From positions 9,870 to 73,869 of the forward strand of contig JADKAV010000003.1 of assembly GCA_016719135.1 (NCBI GenBank): 64,000 bases of DNA, read 5' to 3'. Shown here one piece after another: positions 1 through 7,676 of this stretch. The first letter of the stretch is position 1, and each line of letters opens with the position of its first letter. The DNA comes from Micrococcales bacterium. GTDB lineage: Bacteria; Actinomycetota; Actinomycetes; S36-B12; UBA10799. The notes beneath the pieces are model-generated. The model saw only the letters and a list, made by a program, of their open reading frames with translations. It was not told where the DNA came from and did no database searches. The position numbers were made by a program, and so were the translations under genes.

Positions 1-383
1 CGCTGGCCCAGATCGAGGCCGTCGACGTACTCATGGACACGATGGAGGCCTATCCGGGGCGCAGCATCTCGCAGATCTACCACTCCTTGATCCGCACGAA
101 CCGCATGTCCCGCGGTGAGCTGCATCTCAAGGACGGACGGGTCGTCGAACTCGGGTCGGTCACCGTTCCGGTCATGGCGATCGCGGGAACCGGCGACCTG
201 TTCTTCGCGCCGCCCGCCTCGGCCCATCACGTCGCCACGTTGCTGACGAACAGCCCGCGGGTAAGACTCGAAACCGCTCCTGGGGGCCACCTCGGCGTGC
301 TCACCGGCAGGACGGCTCGGGATACGACCTGGGCTTACGTGCAGGAATTTCTGAGCGCCCATGACAGGGCAGATCAGCGGTAA
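1..383 (+). CDS. alpha/beta-hydrolase, C-terminal fragment (PHA-synthase-like)
   Basis: The window opens inside this gene; the frame is open from base 3 to a TAA at 381-383. The visible 126 or so residues carry the acid-residue loop (IAGTGDLFF) and, about 30 residues later, the catalytic-histidine loop (APGGHLGVL). This is the C-terminal arrangement of PHA synthases and related alpha/beta-hydrolases. The nucleophile elbow lies outside the window, so the substrate cannot be told. The Met at base 33 is internal. No terminator is seen; the tandem repeat begins about 20 bases after the stop. Confidence 0.6.
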   Translation, partial: LAQIEAVDVLMDTMEAYPGRSISQIYHSLIRTNRMSRGELHLKDGRVVELGSVTVPVMAIAGTGDLFFAPPASAHHVATLLTNSPRVRLETAPGGHLGVLTGRTARDTTWAYVQEFLSAHDRADQR

Positions 384-403
384 TCGTCCCCTGAGTCCGG
401 CCC

Positions 404-762
404 GTCCACAGCCTGCTTTCCGATGGTTCGGGAATGTCGTACCCCGTGTTTAGCGTGGTGTCATGAACAGAGTGGGGGGTGCGGCGATGGGGTTCGCGGA
501 CCGGCGGCTGCGGCGACAATCCGCCGACCTGATCGAGGTGGGCTGGCCTGTCCACAGCCTGGTTTCCGGCGGTGCGGAAATGTCGTACCCCCTGTTTAGC
601 GTGGTGTCATGAACAGAGCGGGGGGTGCGGCGATGGGGTTCGCGGACCGGCGGCTGCGGCGACGATCCGCCGCCCTGGACGAGGTGGGCTGGCCTGTCCA
701 CAGCCTGGTTTCCGGCGGTGCGGAAATGTCGTACCCCCTGTTTAGCGTGGTGTCATGAACAG
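404..762 (+). repeat. 146-bp tandem repeat carrying the start region of the 13E12 gene
   Basis: Two full copies and a third half copy lie head to tail (from 404, 550 and 696). The period is exactly 146, as shown by TCATGAACAG at 461, 607 and 753. Copies 2 and 3 are nearly identical; copy 1 is slightly diverged. Each copy contains the presumed promoter segment (GTCGTACCCC...TGTTTAGC) and an ATGAACAG start; the last ATG opens the DUF222 gene. The unit is therefore a duplication of promoter plus first codons. Confidence 0.9.
463..758 (+). other. two 49-residue leader frames chained by ATGA overlaps
   Basis: The ATG of repeat copy 1 (463) opens a 49-residue frame ending in TGA at 610-612, which overlaps the ATG of copy 2 (609). 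That copy encodes a near-identical 49-residue frame ending at 756-758, overlapping the ATG of the DUF222 gene (755). Because 146 is 2 more than a multiple of 3, each duplication creates this coupling automatically. The peptides resemble nothing I know. They may be a by-product of duplication or act as translated leaders. Confidence 0.35.
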
Positions 763-1855
763 TTCGGTGGTCCAGGCGATGGAGTTGATGGCGCTGCCCG
801 ACGCCGACGCGTTGGCGGTGACCGCGGCCTGCGAGGTCGTGATCGGATGGGCCCATGCCCGGCAGATCGAAGCCATCGAGCAGGTGTCCCGAGAAATGCC
901 GGACTTCATCGACCAGACCGGCGAACTGATCGATCCGGCGCCCGCGGAGGTCGCCGCGGCGCTGCACTGGTCGTCCGGAGCAGCCATCGACCGCGCGGAC
1001 CTGGCGCACTGGCTGTGCACCGACCTGCCGCACGTCCTCGACGGTCTACGCCTCGGACGCCTGGACCTGCCCAAAGCCCGCGAGATCGTGATCGGCACCA
1101 CCGAACTACCCACCGCTGCCCGCCAGCAGCTGGCCACCGACGCGGTCGACTACGCCACCGGACACACCCGCGCGCAGCTGCGGGCCTGGCTGGCCCGCCA
1201 GATCGCAGCGATCGACCCCGACGCGGCCGCGCGCCGCCGCAAACGCGCCATACGCACCCGCCGGGTCTGGATCACCCCGGAGTCCGACGGCATGGCCACC
1301 CTCGGGGCGTACCTGAGCGCAGAAGAAGCCCAAGCCTGCTGGAACGCCCTACGCGCTGCGGCGGCCAACATCGAAGGCGGCATCGACGCCGCCCGCGCGG
1401 ACACCCTGGTCGCCCTGCTCACCGGGCTCCGCGCCGGCGACCCGGTCCCGGTACAAGTGATCATCACCCCGGCCGGCCCGGAACTCCCCGGCCACGGCCC
1501 GCTGAGCGCTGAACACACCGGCACCCTGTGCCACGGCGCCGACCGGATCACCTTGGACCGGCCCCGGCCCTCGACCGGATACACACCGGCCCCCAGCCTG
1601 GCCCGATGGGTCCGCACCCGCGACCGGCACTGCCGCTTCCCCGGCTGCCGGCGCCCCGCGGTGATGTGCGACCTCGACCACGTGATCCCGCATCCGGGCG
1701 GATCCACCCACCACGGCAACCTCGCCGCCCTGTGCAGATACCACCACCGGCTCAAAACCCACACCAACTGGAAAGTCCAAATGCTGCCCGGCGCGGTACT
1801 GCGCTGGACCAGCCCCCGCGGCCACGTCTACCACACCAGCCTCGACGACCCGTAG
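755..1855 (+). CDS. DUF222 / HNH endonuclease protein (13E12 repeat family)
   Basis: A 366-residue protein with an N-terminal DUF222 helical region (to about residue 270) and a C-terminal HNH module. The HNH part reads CRFPGCRRP, then DLDHVIPHPGG, then NLAALCRYHHRLK, so the zinc-knuckle cysteines and HNH histidines are present. This is the actinobacterial 13E12 family: multicopy, nuclease-like, and of unproven biological role. A second intact member lies at 27760-28863 and a broken one near 62.5-63.8 kb. The start is the last of three repeated ATGAACAG sites. It converges on the next gene with a 15-base gap. Confidence 0.9.
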   Translation: MNSSVVQAMELMALPDADALAVTAACEVVIGWAHARQIEAIEQVSREMPDFIDQTGELIDPAPAEVAAALHWSSGAAIDRADLAHWLCTDLPHVLDGLRLGRLDLPKAREIVIGTTELPTAARQQLATDAVDYATGHTRAQLRAWLARQIAAIDPDAAARRRKRAIRTRRVWITPESDGMATLGAYLSAEEAQACWNALRAAAANIEGGIDAARADTLVALLTGLRAGDPVPVQVIITPAGPELPGHGPLSAEHTGTLCHGADRITLDRPRPSTGYTPAPSLARWVRTRDRHCRFPGCRRPAVMCDLDHVIPHPGGSTHHGNLAALCRYHHRLKTHTNWKVQMLPGAVLRWTSPRGHVYHTSLDDP

Positions 1856-1870
1856 CCGTCGGCTGTGTCC

Positions 1871-3496
1871 TCATCCGCCCAGATGTTGCTGCAGCTTCAC
1901 GATCTGGCCGGGCCTCCAGCCCAGCGGACGGAGGATGTCCGCCCATGCCACCACCGGTGCGGTTCCGTACACATGCCCATGCCCAGCGCGTACCGATTGG
2001 CTGTCCATCATGTCCCCGCTCAAGCCGATGAAGGTCACCACCGGAAGCCATGGCAGTCCGGGCAAGACACCATTGGCGCGCGGTTCTGCCAACCAGTCCG
2101 GCCGCGACCAAATGGTTGCCGGCGACCACCACACCACTGGATCAGATGAGTTCTGCAGATAGACGATCCGTGGCGCAGCGAAAGGTTCGGGAGGTGAGGC
2201 CAGATCCTGCGGCTGGTTAGCCCAGCGGAGGCGCCGCCCATCTTCGTAGACCGGTAGGTGTTCGGGGCTGCCGGGCTGTCGGTCATCGGTGTAGCGCTGC
2301 CACAGTGAGGTGGCGTTCGGTGGGCCCTGGAACATGGCTCCATCGGTGCGCCTGAGCAGATCGGCAAGATCCTCGAACGCGCCACTTGCCCCGAACGCTC
2401 CAAGGCTCTCGCCGAATACCACCATCCGTGGTCGCTCACCTGCGGGCACTTGCAGCAGCCGCTCACGCACAGCCTCGATCACGGCCTTCGATTCGGCCAC
2501 GGAGTTCGGGCGATCGACGGCGAAGGACAAGAAACTCGGCAGGATCGAGTACTGCGTGGAGACCGTGGCCACATCCCCGTTGTAAAGGTACTCCAACGGC
2601 ACGACCTGGCCGGGATCGACAATCCCCGCTCCGGCACTGGTCCCCACCGCGATGACCGCTCGGCCAAACGCCCCGAATCGCTCCAGCTCAGCCACCGCAC
2701 GTTGTGCGCGTGCTTGCGCGGTGCCCGCGGAATCGACACCGACAAATGCGCGAATGGGCTCTCGCGCTTGCCTGCCGGAGAAGTCCTCCAGATCGGAGGT
2801 CGACGTGACTCCTGCGACGAACGTCCGGCCTTGATCCCCCAAGTCGGACCACGCGATCGCCGATCCGGGCCCTCCGGACACATAGTCACTCGTGGGCGGT
2901 TCCACCCCCGGTGCCGTCGCGGCGTTCGCGGATCGGAACACCGGGTGAAGGGCAACCACTGCCAGACGCGGCAGTGAACCGAGGACCACCGCACCGATCA
3001 CGGTCACCATCACCGCTGCGAGGCCGCGCGCCATCACATCTGGAGCCAGCCTCCCCAGCACCGTTGCTAGCGCGCGAGTGAGCCGGCGGATCAGCCGGCC
3101 CATGGCAAGCAGGACCACGAACACCGCGGTGGCCGAGCCGATCGAGATCGGCCCCCACCATCGATGCGGCGCAGGCACCCCACTGATGTCTGCGAGCGCA
3201 CTCTGCCATCGCACGCCGGCACCCCACGCCATGGCAAGCACCATCGCGACCATGAGCCCCACGACGATGCGAGTGCGATGGTCGGCCGCCCACTCCGAGC
3301 GCTTGCGGATTCGCCGGATCAACCATCCGACCGACGTCCCAATTCCATACCCGATCGCCGCACAGACACCCATGAGCAGACCTTGGATCAAGGCAGCCCG
3401 CGGGATCAGCGACGGAGCGACGCTGACGAAGGCTCCAACCGCGGCCCCCATCGTGCCGACCAGTGACAGTCGCCACCAGACACTTTCCCGTCCCAC
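1871..3496 (-). CDS. membrane alpha/beta-hydrolase family protein
   Basis: A 541-residue protein starting with GTG. The N-terminal ~180 residues hold about four hydrophobic segments with Arg-rich loops. The C-terminal domain has a serine-hydrolase elbow (VVFGESLGAFG, about residue 365), an aspartate loop (QNSSDPVVWW) and a late histidine (GHGHVYG). This layout matches the actinobacterial family with Pfam-type alpha/beta-hydrolase N- and C-terminal domains. Its substrate is unknown; a membrane-facing esterase or lipase role is inference. It stands alone between the 13E12 gene and the sensor-kinase operon. Confidence 0.8.
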   Translation of the reverse strand: MGRESVWWRLSLVGTMGAAVGAFVSVAPSLIPRAALIQGLLMGVCAAIGYGIGTSVGWLIRRIRKRSEWAADHRTRIVVGLMVAMVLAMAWGAGVRWQSALADISGVPAPHRWWGPISIGSATAVFVVLLAMGRLIRRLTRALATVLGRLAPDVMARGLAAVMVTVIGAVVLGSLPRLAVVALHPVFRSANAATAPGVEPPTSDYVSGGPGSAIAWSDLGDQGRTFVAGVTSTSDLEDFSGRQAREPIRAFVGVDSAGTAQARAQRAVAELERFGAFGRAVIAVGTSAGAGIVDPGQVVPLEYLYNGDVATVSTQYSILPSFLSFAVDRPNSVAESKAVIEAVRERLLQVPAGERPRMVVFGESLGAFGASGAFEDLADLLRRTDGAMFQGPPNATSLWQRYTDDRQPGSPEHLPVYEDGRRLRWANQPQDLASPPEPFAAPRIVYLQNSSDPVVWWSPATIWSRPDWLAEPRANGVLPGLPWLPVVTFIGLSGDMMDSQSVRAGHGHVYGTAPVVAWADILRPLGWRPGQIVKLQQHLGG

Positions 3497-3832
3497 GCCT
3501 CTAGCCTTGCAGCCTGGCTATCAACCCCGGGGTCCGCACCCAGTCCCACCGGAAGGATGACGAGGTGGATCGCGGTAGCCCGACTGTTTGAGCCCCGCGA
3601 CCCACCAGCGTCGTCAGGCGCAGATGGCCCCAACCACCTCGCCGACGATTCGGTCGGGCAGCGACGAGCCCGATATGAGGGTGTCGGTGAGCGGACCACT
3701 CTCTCGTTGCCGATTAGCGCTCATTGCGACTCCTCTCAAACACCGTGAGCCTGCCCACTACCCCAAGTGCAGAGCGGTATTCGAGAGAAGGCGTGTTAAT
3801 CGCGGCCTTCGGAGCACCCACGCGCGACCCCC
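3497..3832. other. gene-free stretch between two minus-strand genes
   Basis: These 336 bases hold the upstream region of the membrane hydrolase and the end of the kinase operon. Short open frames occur but lack ribosome-binding sites and recognisable sequence. I see no RNA gene, strong hairpin or repeat. Confidence 0.5.
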
Positions 3833-4921
3833 TCAACGAGGCAGAGCCAGCACCAGGGTCGTTCCCCCGCCAGGTCCTGGACTGGTGGCCGTCAGGCTCC
3901 CGCCGTGATCCACTGCGATGGCCCTGGCGATGGTCAATCCCAATCCGCTTCCGCCGCTCTCCGATCGACGCGAACCGTCGACCCGGTGGAACCGTTCGAA
4001 GACGGCTGTCAACTGATCCGCCGGAATTCCTTCGCCCGTGTCGGCCACCAGCACACGCACCTCCCGCGCGTCGACGTCACATGAGATGGTGACCTGCCCG
4101 CCGGTGGGCGTGTGACGCAGTGCATTGTCCAGCAAGTTGCTCAGCACTTGCGCGATCCGGTCGGTATCGACGCGTACCGTCACCTGGTTCTCGCATTGTC
4201 CGTGCAGTTCGACGCCCTTTTCGAGGTAGCTGGGACCGGCGACCTGACAGGCAGCGCTCACAATCTCACTGATCCGTACCTGTCGAAGTTGCAGGTCGAG
4301 GGCGTGCTCCTGCGCGGCCGCTGCGAGCCTGACATCTCCAGAGAGCCTCTGCAGGCGCTTGACCTGTCCGCGCATGACCTCGAAGGTGTGCGGGTCCGCT
4401 GCCAGGATTCCGTCCTCGAGACCATCGATATGAGCCTCCAGGGTGGCCAGCGGCGTCCTGATCTCATGAGCGAGATCCGTCAGGAGCCTGGCACGGGCCT
4501 GGTCGGTGCTGGCCAGGTCCTCGGCCATCTCCTGGAAAGCGACGGACAAGTCCGCCAACTCCCTGCTGAAGCCGTTGTCGGGGACGGTGATCTGCCTTCC
4601 GCCTGCAGCAACCTGGACCGCGGCGTCGGCCAGATCCTCGATGGGTCGACTCACCCTGCGAGCGACGAACCAGGAGAGAAGGACAGCTGCCAGCACAGCG
4701 ACCGCTGCCGCAGCCAGTAATGCGATTCCGACGGCCGTTCCAAAGGCCTGCTGCGCGTGGAGTTGCACCAGCGGAGAGTCCTCACCGGTCATTTCGAGGT
4801 GGTACATGAACAACCCCGGCGCGACCAGCAGAATCGTGGCAAGTAGTGCCACGAACGTGATGGTGAGCACCACCAACTGGGCGATGAAGACCCGTCCTGC
4901 CAGGCTGTTCGGCCGACTCAC
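3833..4921 (-). CDS. membrane sensor histidine kinase of the copper locus
   Basis: A 362-residue kinase: TM1 near residues 10-35, a short extracytoplasmic loop, TM2 near 57-85, a HAMP segment (ARRVSRPIEDLADAA), HisKA with the phospho-accepting His in LAHEIRTPLATLE, then HATPase N, G1 and G2 boxes (NLLDNALRHT, DTGEGIPADQ, GSGLGLTIARA). GTG start at 4921 overlaps the regulator stop (GTGA), so the two are translationally coupled. The external loop is only about 20-25 residues, unlike large-sensor kinases. Its place opposite copper-resistance genes suggests a CopS/CusS-like metal sensor; the ligand is inferred. Confidence 0.88.
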   Translation of the reverse strand: MSRPNSLAGRVFIAQLVVLTITFVALLATILLVAPGLFMYHLEMTGEDSPLVQLHAQQAFGTAVGIALLAAAAVAVLAAVLLSWFVARRVSRPIEDLADAAVQVAAGGRQITVPDNGFSRELADLSVAFQEMAEDLASTDQARARLLTDLAHEIRTPLATLEAHIDGLEDGILAADPHTFEVMRGQVKRLQRLSGDVRLAAAAQEHALDLQLRQVRISEIVSAACQVAGPSYLEKGVELHGQCENQVTVRVDTDRIAQVLSNLLDNALRHTPTGGQVTISCDVDAREVRVLVADTGEGIPADQLTAVFERFHRVDGSRRSESGGSGLGLTIARAIAVDHGGSLTATSPGPGGGTTLVLALPR

Positions 4922-5625
4922 GTCAAGACCATTCCGTAACCGATTCCCCTGACCGTACGGATGTACCGAGGGCTGTTCGCGTCATCGGCCAGTTTGCGGC
5001 GCAGATGGCCGATGTGAACATCCACGACATGTTCGTCGCCGAACCAGTCCGGGCCCCAGATACGGTCGATCAACTGTCGCCGGCTGAACGCCCGGCGCGG
5101 GCTGTCGGTCAACGCCTCCAGGAGGTCGAACTCCGTGCGCGTCAGGGTCAGCTCATCGCCGGCTCGCCATACCCTGCGTGCCTCGGTGTCGACGACCAGG
5201 TCGCCCAGCGTCCGCTGGGTCGAGGACGCCACAGAATGGTCGGCCATGGCGCGCGGTCGGCGCAGCATGGCTTTGATGCGAGCCATCAACTCGCGCGGTG
5301 AGAACGGCTTGACCAGGTAGTCGTCGGCCCCGATCGACAGGCCGAGCACCTTGTCCACCTCATCGTCGCGGGCGGTGAGCATGATGATGTAGCAGTCGCT
5401 GAACGTGCGGATACGGCGGCACACTTCGATTCCGTCGAAGCCGGGCAGCATGACGTCAAGCACGACCAGTCGCGGCTGTCCAGTCCTGGCCGCTTCCACC
5501 GCATCCGGCCCAGTGTGGGCCAGAGCAGCCGAGAACCCCTCCGCCTGCAAGTATCCCGCCACGACCTCCGCGAGATCGATCTCATCGTCGACCACGAGCA
5601 CCTCAGGCCCCTGCGACACATGCAC
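4918..5625 (-). CDS. OmpR/PhoB-family response regulator
   Basis: A 235-residue regulator: receiver domain with the acidic pocket (VVDDE), phospho-acceptor Asp in VVLDVMLPGFDG and the conserved Lys in YLVKPFSPREL. It is followed by a winged-helix DNA-binding domain (LTRTEFDLLEAL, then RRAFSRRQLIDRIWG, then VVDVHIGHLRRKL). GTG start, 3 bases after the SHOCT gene stop, and overlapping the kinase start. It is the natural candidate to bind the paired sites at 5959-6021. Confidence 0.92.
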   Translation of the reverse strand: MHVSQGPEVLVVDDEIDLAEVVAGYLQAEGFSAALAHTGPDAVEAARTGQPRLVVLDVMLPGFDGIEVCRRIRTFSDCYIIMLTARDDEVDKVLGLSIGADDYLVKPFSPRELMARIKAMLRRPRAMADHSVASSTQRTLGDLVVDTEARRVWRAGDELTLTRTEFDLLEALTDSPRRAFSRRQLIDRIWGPDWFGDEHVVDVHIGHLRRKLADDANSPRYIRTVRGIGYGMVLT

Positions 5626-5628
5626 CCC

Positions 5629-5901
5629 TCAGGTCTTGCGCCGATCCTGCTCCGGCAGCATGGATTCGATGGCGTCATTGTTCAACAGATGCCGGCTTCG
5701 CACGTAGTCCTCCTCTGACAACTCACCAGATGCGAACCTGGCATCGAGGATCTCACGCGGGGTCGAAGAAGCGGGCCGCTCGGATCGGCGATCGCGGGTC
5801 AACACGACCACTGCCCAGACCGCCAGGCCCAGCAACACCGGCCAGGCGAGCATCATCACGACCGCCCATCCGTTCCATCCGGATCCGTAGTAACCCATCA
5901 T
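5629..5901 (-). CDS. small SHOCT-domain membrane protein
   Basis: About 90 residues: a Gly/Trp/Tyr-rich N-terminus, one transmembrane segment (VVMMLAWPVLLGLAVWAVVV), a charged linker, and a C-terminal SHOCT motif (EILDARFASGELSEEDY). I chose the ATG at 5901 because AAGGAGG lies 6 bases upstream; a GTG at 5919 precedes that site. It is the first gene of the regulator/kinase operon. Such proteins often sit beside metal two-component systems; their function is not established. Confidence 0.85.
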   Translation of the reverse strand: MMGYYGSGWNGWAVVMMLAWPVLLGLAVWAVVVLTRDRRSERPASSTPREILDARFASGELSEEDYVRSRHLLNNDAIESMLPEQDRRKT

Positions 5902-5958
5902 GGTGGCCTCCTTGCTCACACATCAGTCTCCGGTGCTGAGGTATCCGCAGGACACCCT

Positions 5959-6021
5959 GAACCATGAAGATTCGATGACGAATCAGCCCACACGGCCGCC
6001 TTCATCGAACCTTCATGGAAC
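5959..6021. promoter_or_regulatory. two mirror-image copies of a 22-bp site between the divergent copper operons
   Basis: On the plus strand 6000-6021 contains TTCATCGAAC followed directly by CTTCATGGAA. The reverse complement of 5959-5980 contains TCATCGAAT then CTTCATGG and matches it at 18 of 22 positions. Each copy is itself a direct repeat of a TTCATSGAA half-site with an 11-bp step, as OmpR-family regulators use. One copy faces the SHOCT/regulator/kinase operon, the other the DUF305/ATPase operon. Binding by the 4918-5625 regulator is inference. Confidence 0.7.
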
Positions 6022-6139
6022 GAGTGGTCCAATGTCCGCATCGATGGATGACGGTCGGTCATGTGAACACAACGCCCTGGGCAGCAGAGGTTCGGTGCCC
6101 ATCCGGCGCCGACCACATGATGACCCGATTGGAATACAC

Positions 6140-6769
6140 ATGAGCCATCCGCCGAAGAAGACCGTCATGCTGAGCCTGGCCGCCACTCTGGTCGTTGGAC
6201 TCTCAGCCTGTGGCGGCCCGGATCAGGCCGCTGCGCCCAGCGGGACATCGGCAAGCGTCTCGACCTCGGCCAACGCCGATGTCGTCTTCGCGCAGTCGAT
6301 GATCCCGCACCACGAGCAGGCCGTCGAGATGGCCGACCTAGCCCTGGCCCCGAACGCTGGTGCGTCGGCGCAAGTCCGCGACCTGGCACGCCAGATCAAG
6401 GGTGCACAGGCACCTGAGATTCAGCAGATGACCGGCTGGCTGAACGGTTGGGGTGCACCGACGGCGATGCCGGGAAGTGACGGCTCGAACGACCTGGGGG
6501 CGATGGATCACAGTGGCCACGACATGGCCGGGATGACCATGGCAGGGATGATGACCGCCGACGACATGCGGGCCCTCGCGGCAGCTTCGGGAACGGAGTT
6601 CGATCGCCTGTGGCTGGAGATGATGATCGCCCACCATGAAGGTGCGATCGCGATGGCCGGCCAGGTGGACACAACCTCGCAGGATCCTCAAGTAAAGGCT
6701 CTTGCTGATGCGATCGTGATCGCACAGAACGAGGAGATCACGACGATGCAGAAACTCCTCGCCCGATGA
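6140..6769 (+). CDS. DUF305 lipoprotein (copper-locus type)
   Basis: A 209-residue lipoprotein: Lys-containing signal peptide with lipobox LSAC near residues 23-26, then a DUF305 helical domain with its two signature histidine motifs, MIPHHEQAVEMA and MIAHHEGAIAMA. Between them lies a Met/His-rich linker (MDHSGHDMAGMTMAGMM), which suggests copper or silver binding outside the membrane. I took the ATG at 6140, which gives a proper signal peptide; the frame is open further upstream. The stop overlaps the next start (ATGA). It is the first gene of the rightward copper operon. Confidence 0.87.
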   Translation: MSHPPKKTVMLSLAATLVVGLSACGGPDQAAAPSGTSASVSTSANADVVFAQSMIPHHEQAVEMADLALAPNAGASAQVRDLARQIKGAQAPEIQQMTGWLNGWGAPTAMPGSDGSNDLGAMDHSGHDMAGMTMAGMMTADDMRALAAASGTEFDRLWLEMMIAHHEGAIAMAGQVDTTSQDPQVKALADAIVIAQNEEITTMQKLLAR

Positions 6770-7653
6770 AGCGCCGCACGACGTTCACTGTATCCGTGGC
6801 AGCACTGGTCGCCCTGGCAGGCTGCTCCTCCCCCGCGGAGCCCGCGGCCAGCCCAAGTACCTCCACTCGCGCAGACGAAGACCCAGGTGCGGTCAGCCCA
6901 GTCAGCGTAAATGGATCCATCGAGCATGCTCACAACCTGGCATTGGTGGACGAGGACACCCTGGTCATCGGAACGCACGACGGGGTCTGGCAGCAGCAAG
7001 GCGCAGGCGAGAAGGTCGTCCAGGTCGGAGATCCCTTCGACGTGATGGGTTTCGCAGTCGCGACGGACCGCTGGCTCGCCTCCGGACATCCGAGCCCAGC
7101 AACCGGTGGCCCAGCCGATCTCGGACTATTGGAATCCACCGACGCGGGCCGGACGTGGGAGCCGGTCAGCCTGGCAGGGGAGGTGGATTTCCATCGGATC
7201 ACCACCTCCGAAGACATCGTCCTCGGCGTCAATTCCGGTGACGGACTGCTGTGGCGCTCGCAGGACGCTGGCCGGACCTGGCAGACACTGGGTGCAGGAC
7301 CGTTCGACGTGACACTGGACCCTGCTGATTCGACCAGGGCGGTGGCCACCACCGAAGGCGGACCCCTCACCAGTGACGATGGCGGCTTGAGCTGGAATGA
7401 GACCAGTTCGGCTCCTCTGATCGCGCTGGTGGCGTGGACCGACGCCGGCATCTATGGGGTGGATCAGCAAGGCCGGGTATACCTCAGCACCGACCGGGCA
7501 CAAACCTGGGATGAGCGCGGGCGCGTGGATGGACAGCCGAGCGCCCTGGCAGCCGACGGGCAGCAGGTGGTCGTGCTCGCGAGCGGCACCGTTTGGAACA
7601 GCGACGACGGCGGCCAGAGCTTCACACCCCGGGTCGAGGATGTCGGGACCTGA
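6766..7653 (+). CDS. BNR/Asp-box repeat lipoprotein
   Basis: A 295-residue lipoprotein with lipobox LAGC after a short signal peptide. It has about five Asp-box strands: STDAGRTWEPV, SQDAGRTWQTL, SDDGGLSWNET, STDRAQTWDER and SDDGGQSFTPR, typical of sialidase/sortilin-like beta-propellers. Related actinobacterial proteins (often labelled F510_1955-family glycosylhydrolase) lie next to DUF305 and copper ATPase genes. There is no evidence here that it cleaves sugar. ATG overlaps the DUF305 stop. Confidence 0.75.
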   Translation: MKRRTTFTVSVAALVALAGCSSPAEPAASPSTSTRADEDPGAVSPVSVNGSIEHAHNLALVDEDTLVIGTHDGVWQQQGAGEKVVQVGDPFDVMGFAVATDRWLASGHPSPATGGPADLGLLESTDAGRTWEPVSLAGEVDFHRITTSEDIVLGVNSGDGLLWRSQDAGRTWQTLGAGPFDVTLDPADSTRAVATTEGGPLTSDDGGLSWNETSSAPLIALVAWTDAGIYGVDQQGRVYLSTDRAQTWDERGRVDGQPSALAADGQQVVVLASGTVWNSDDGGQSFTPRVEDVGT

Positions 7654-7676
7654 GTTCTGAGGCAGGAGGAGGAACC

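Noticed and set aside
404..762. Transposon ends or IS remnant around the 146-bp repeat
   Set aside because: No inverted terminal repeats, target duplications or transposase fragments are visible; simple tandem duplication explains it.
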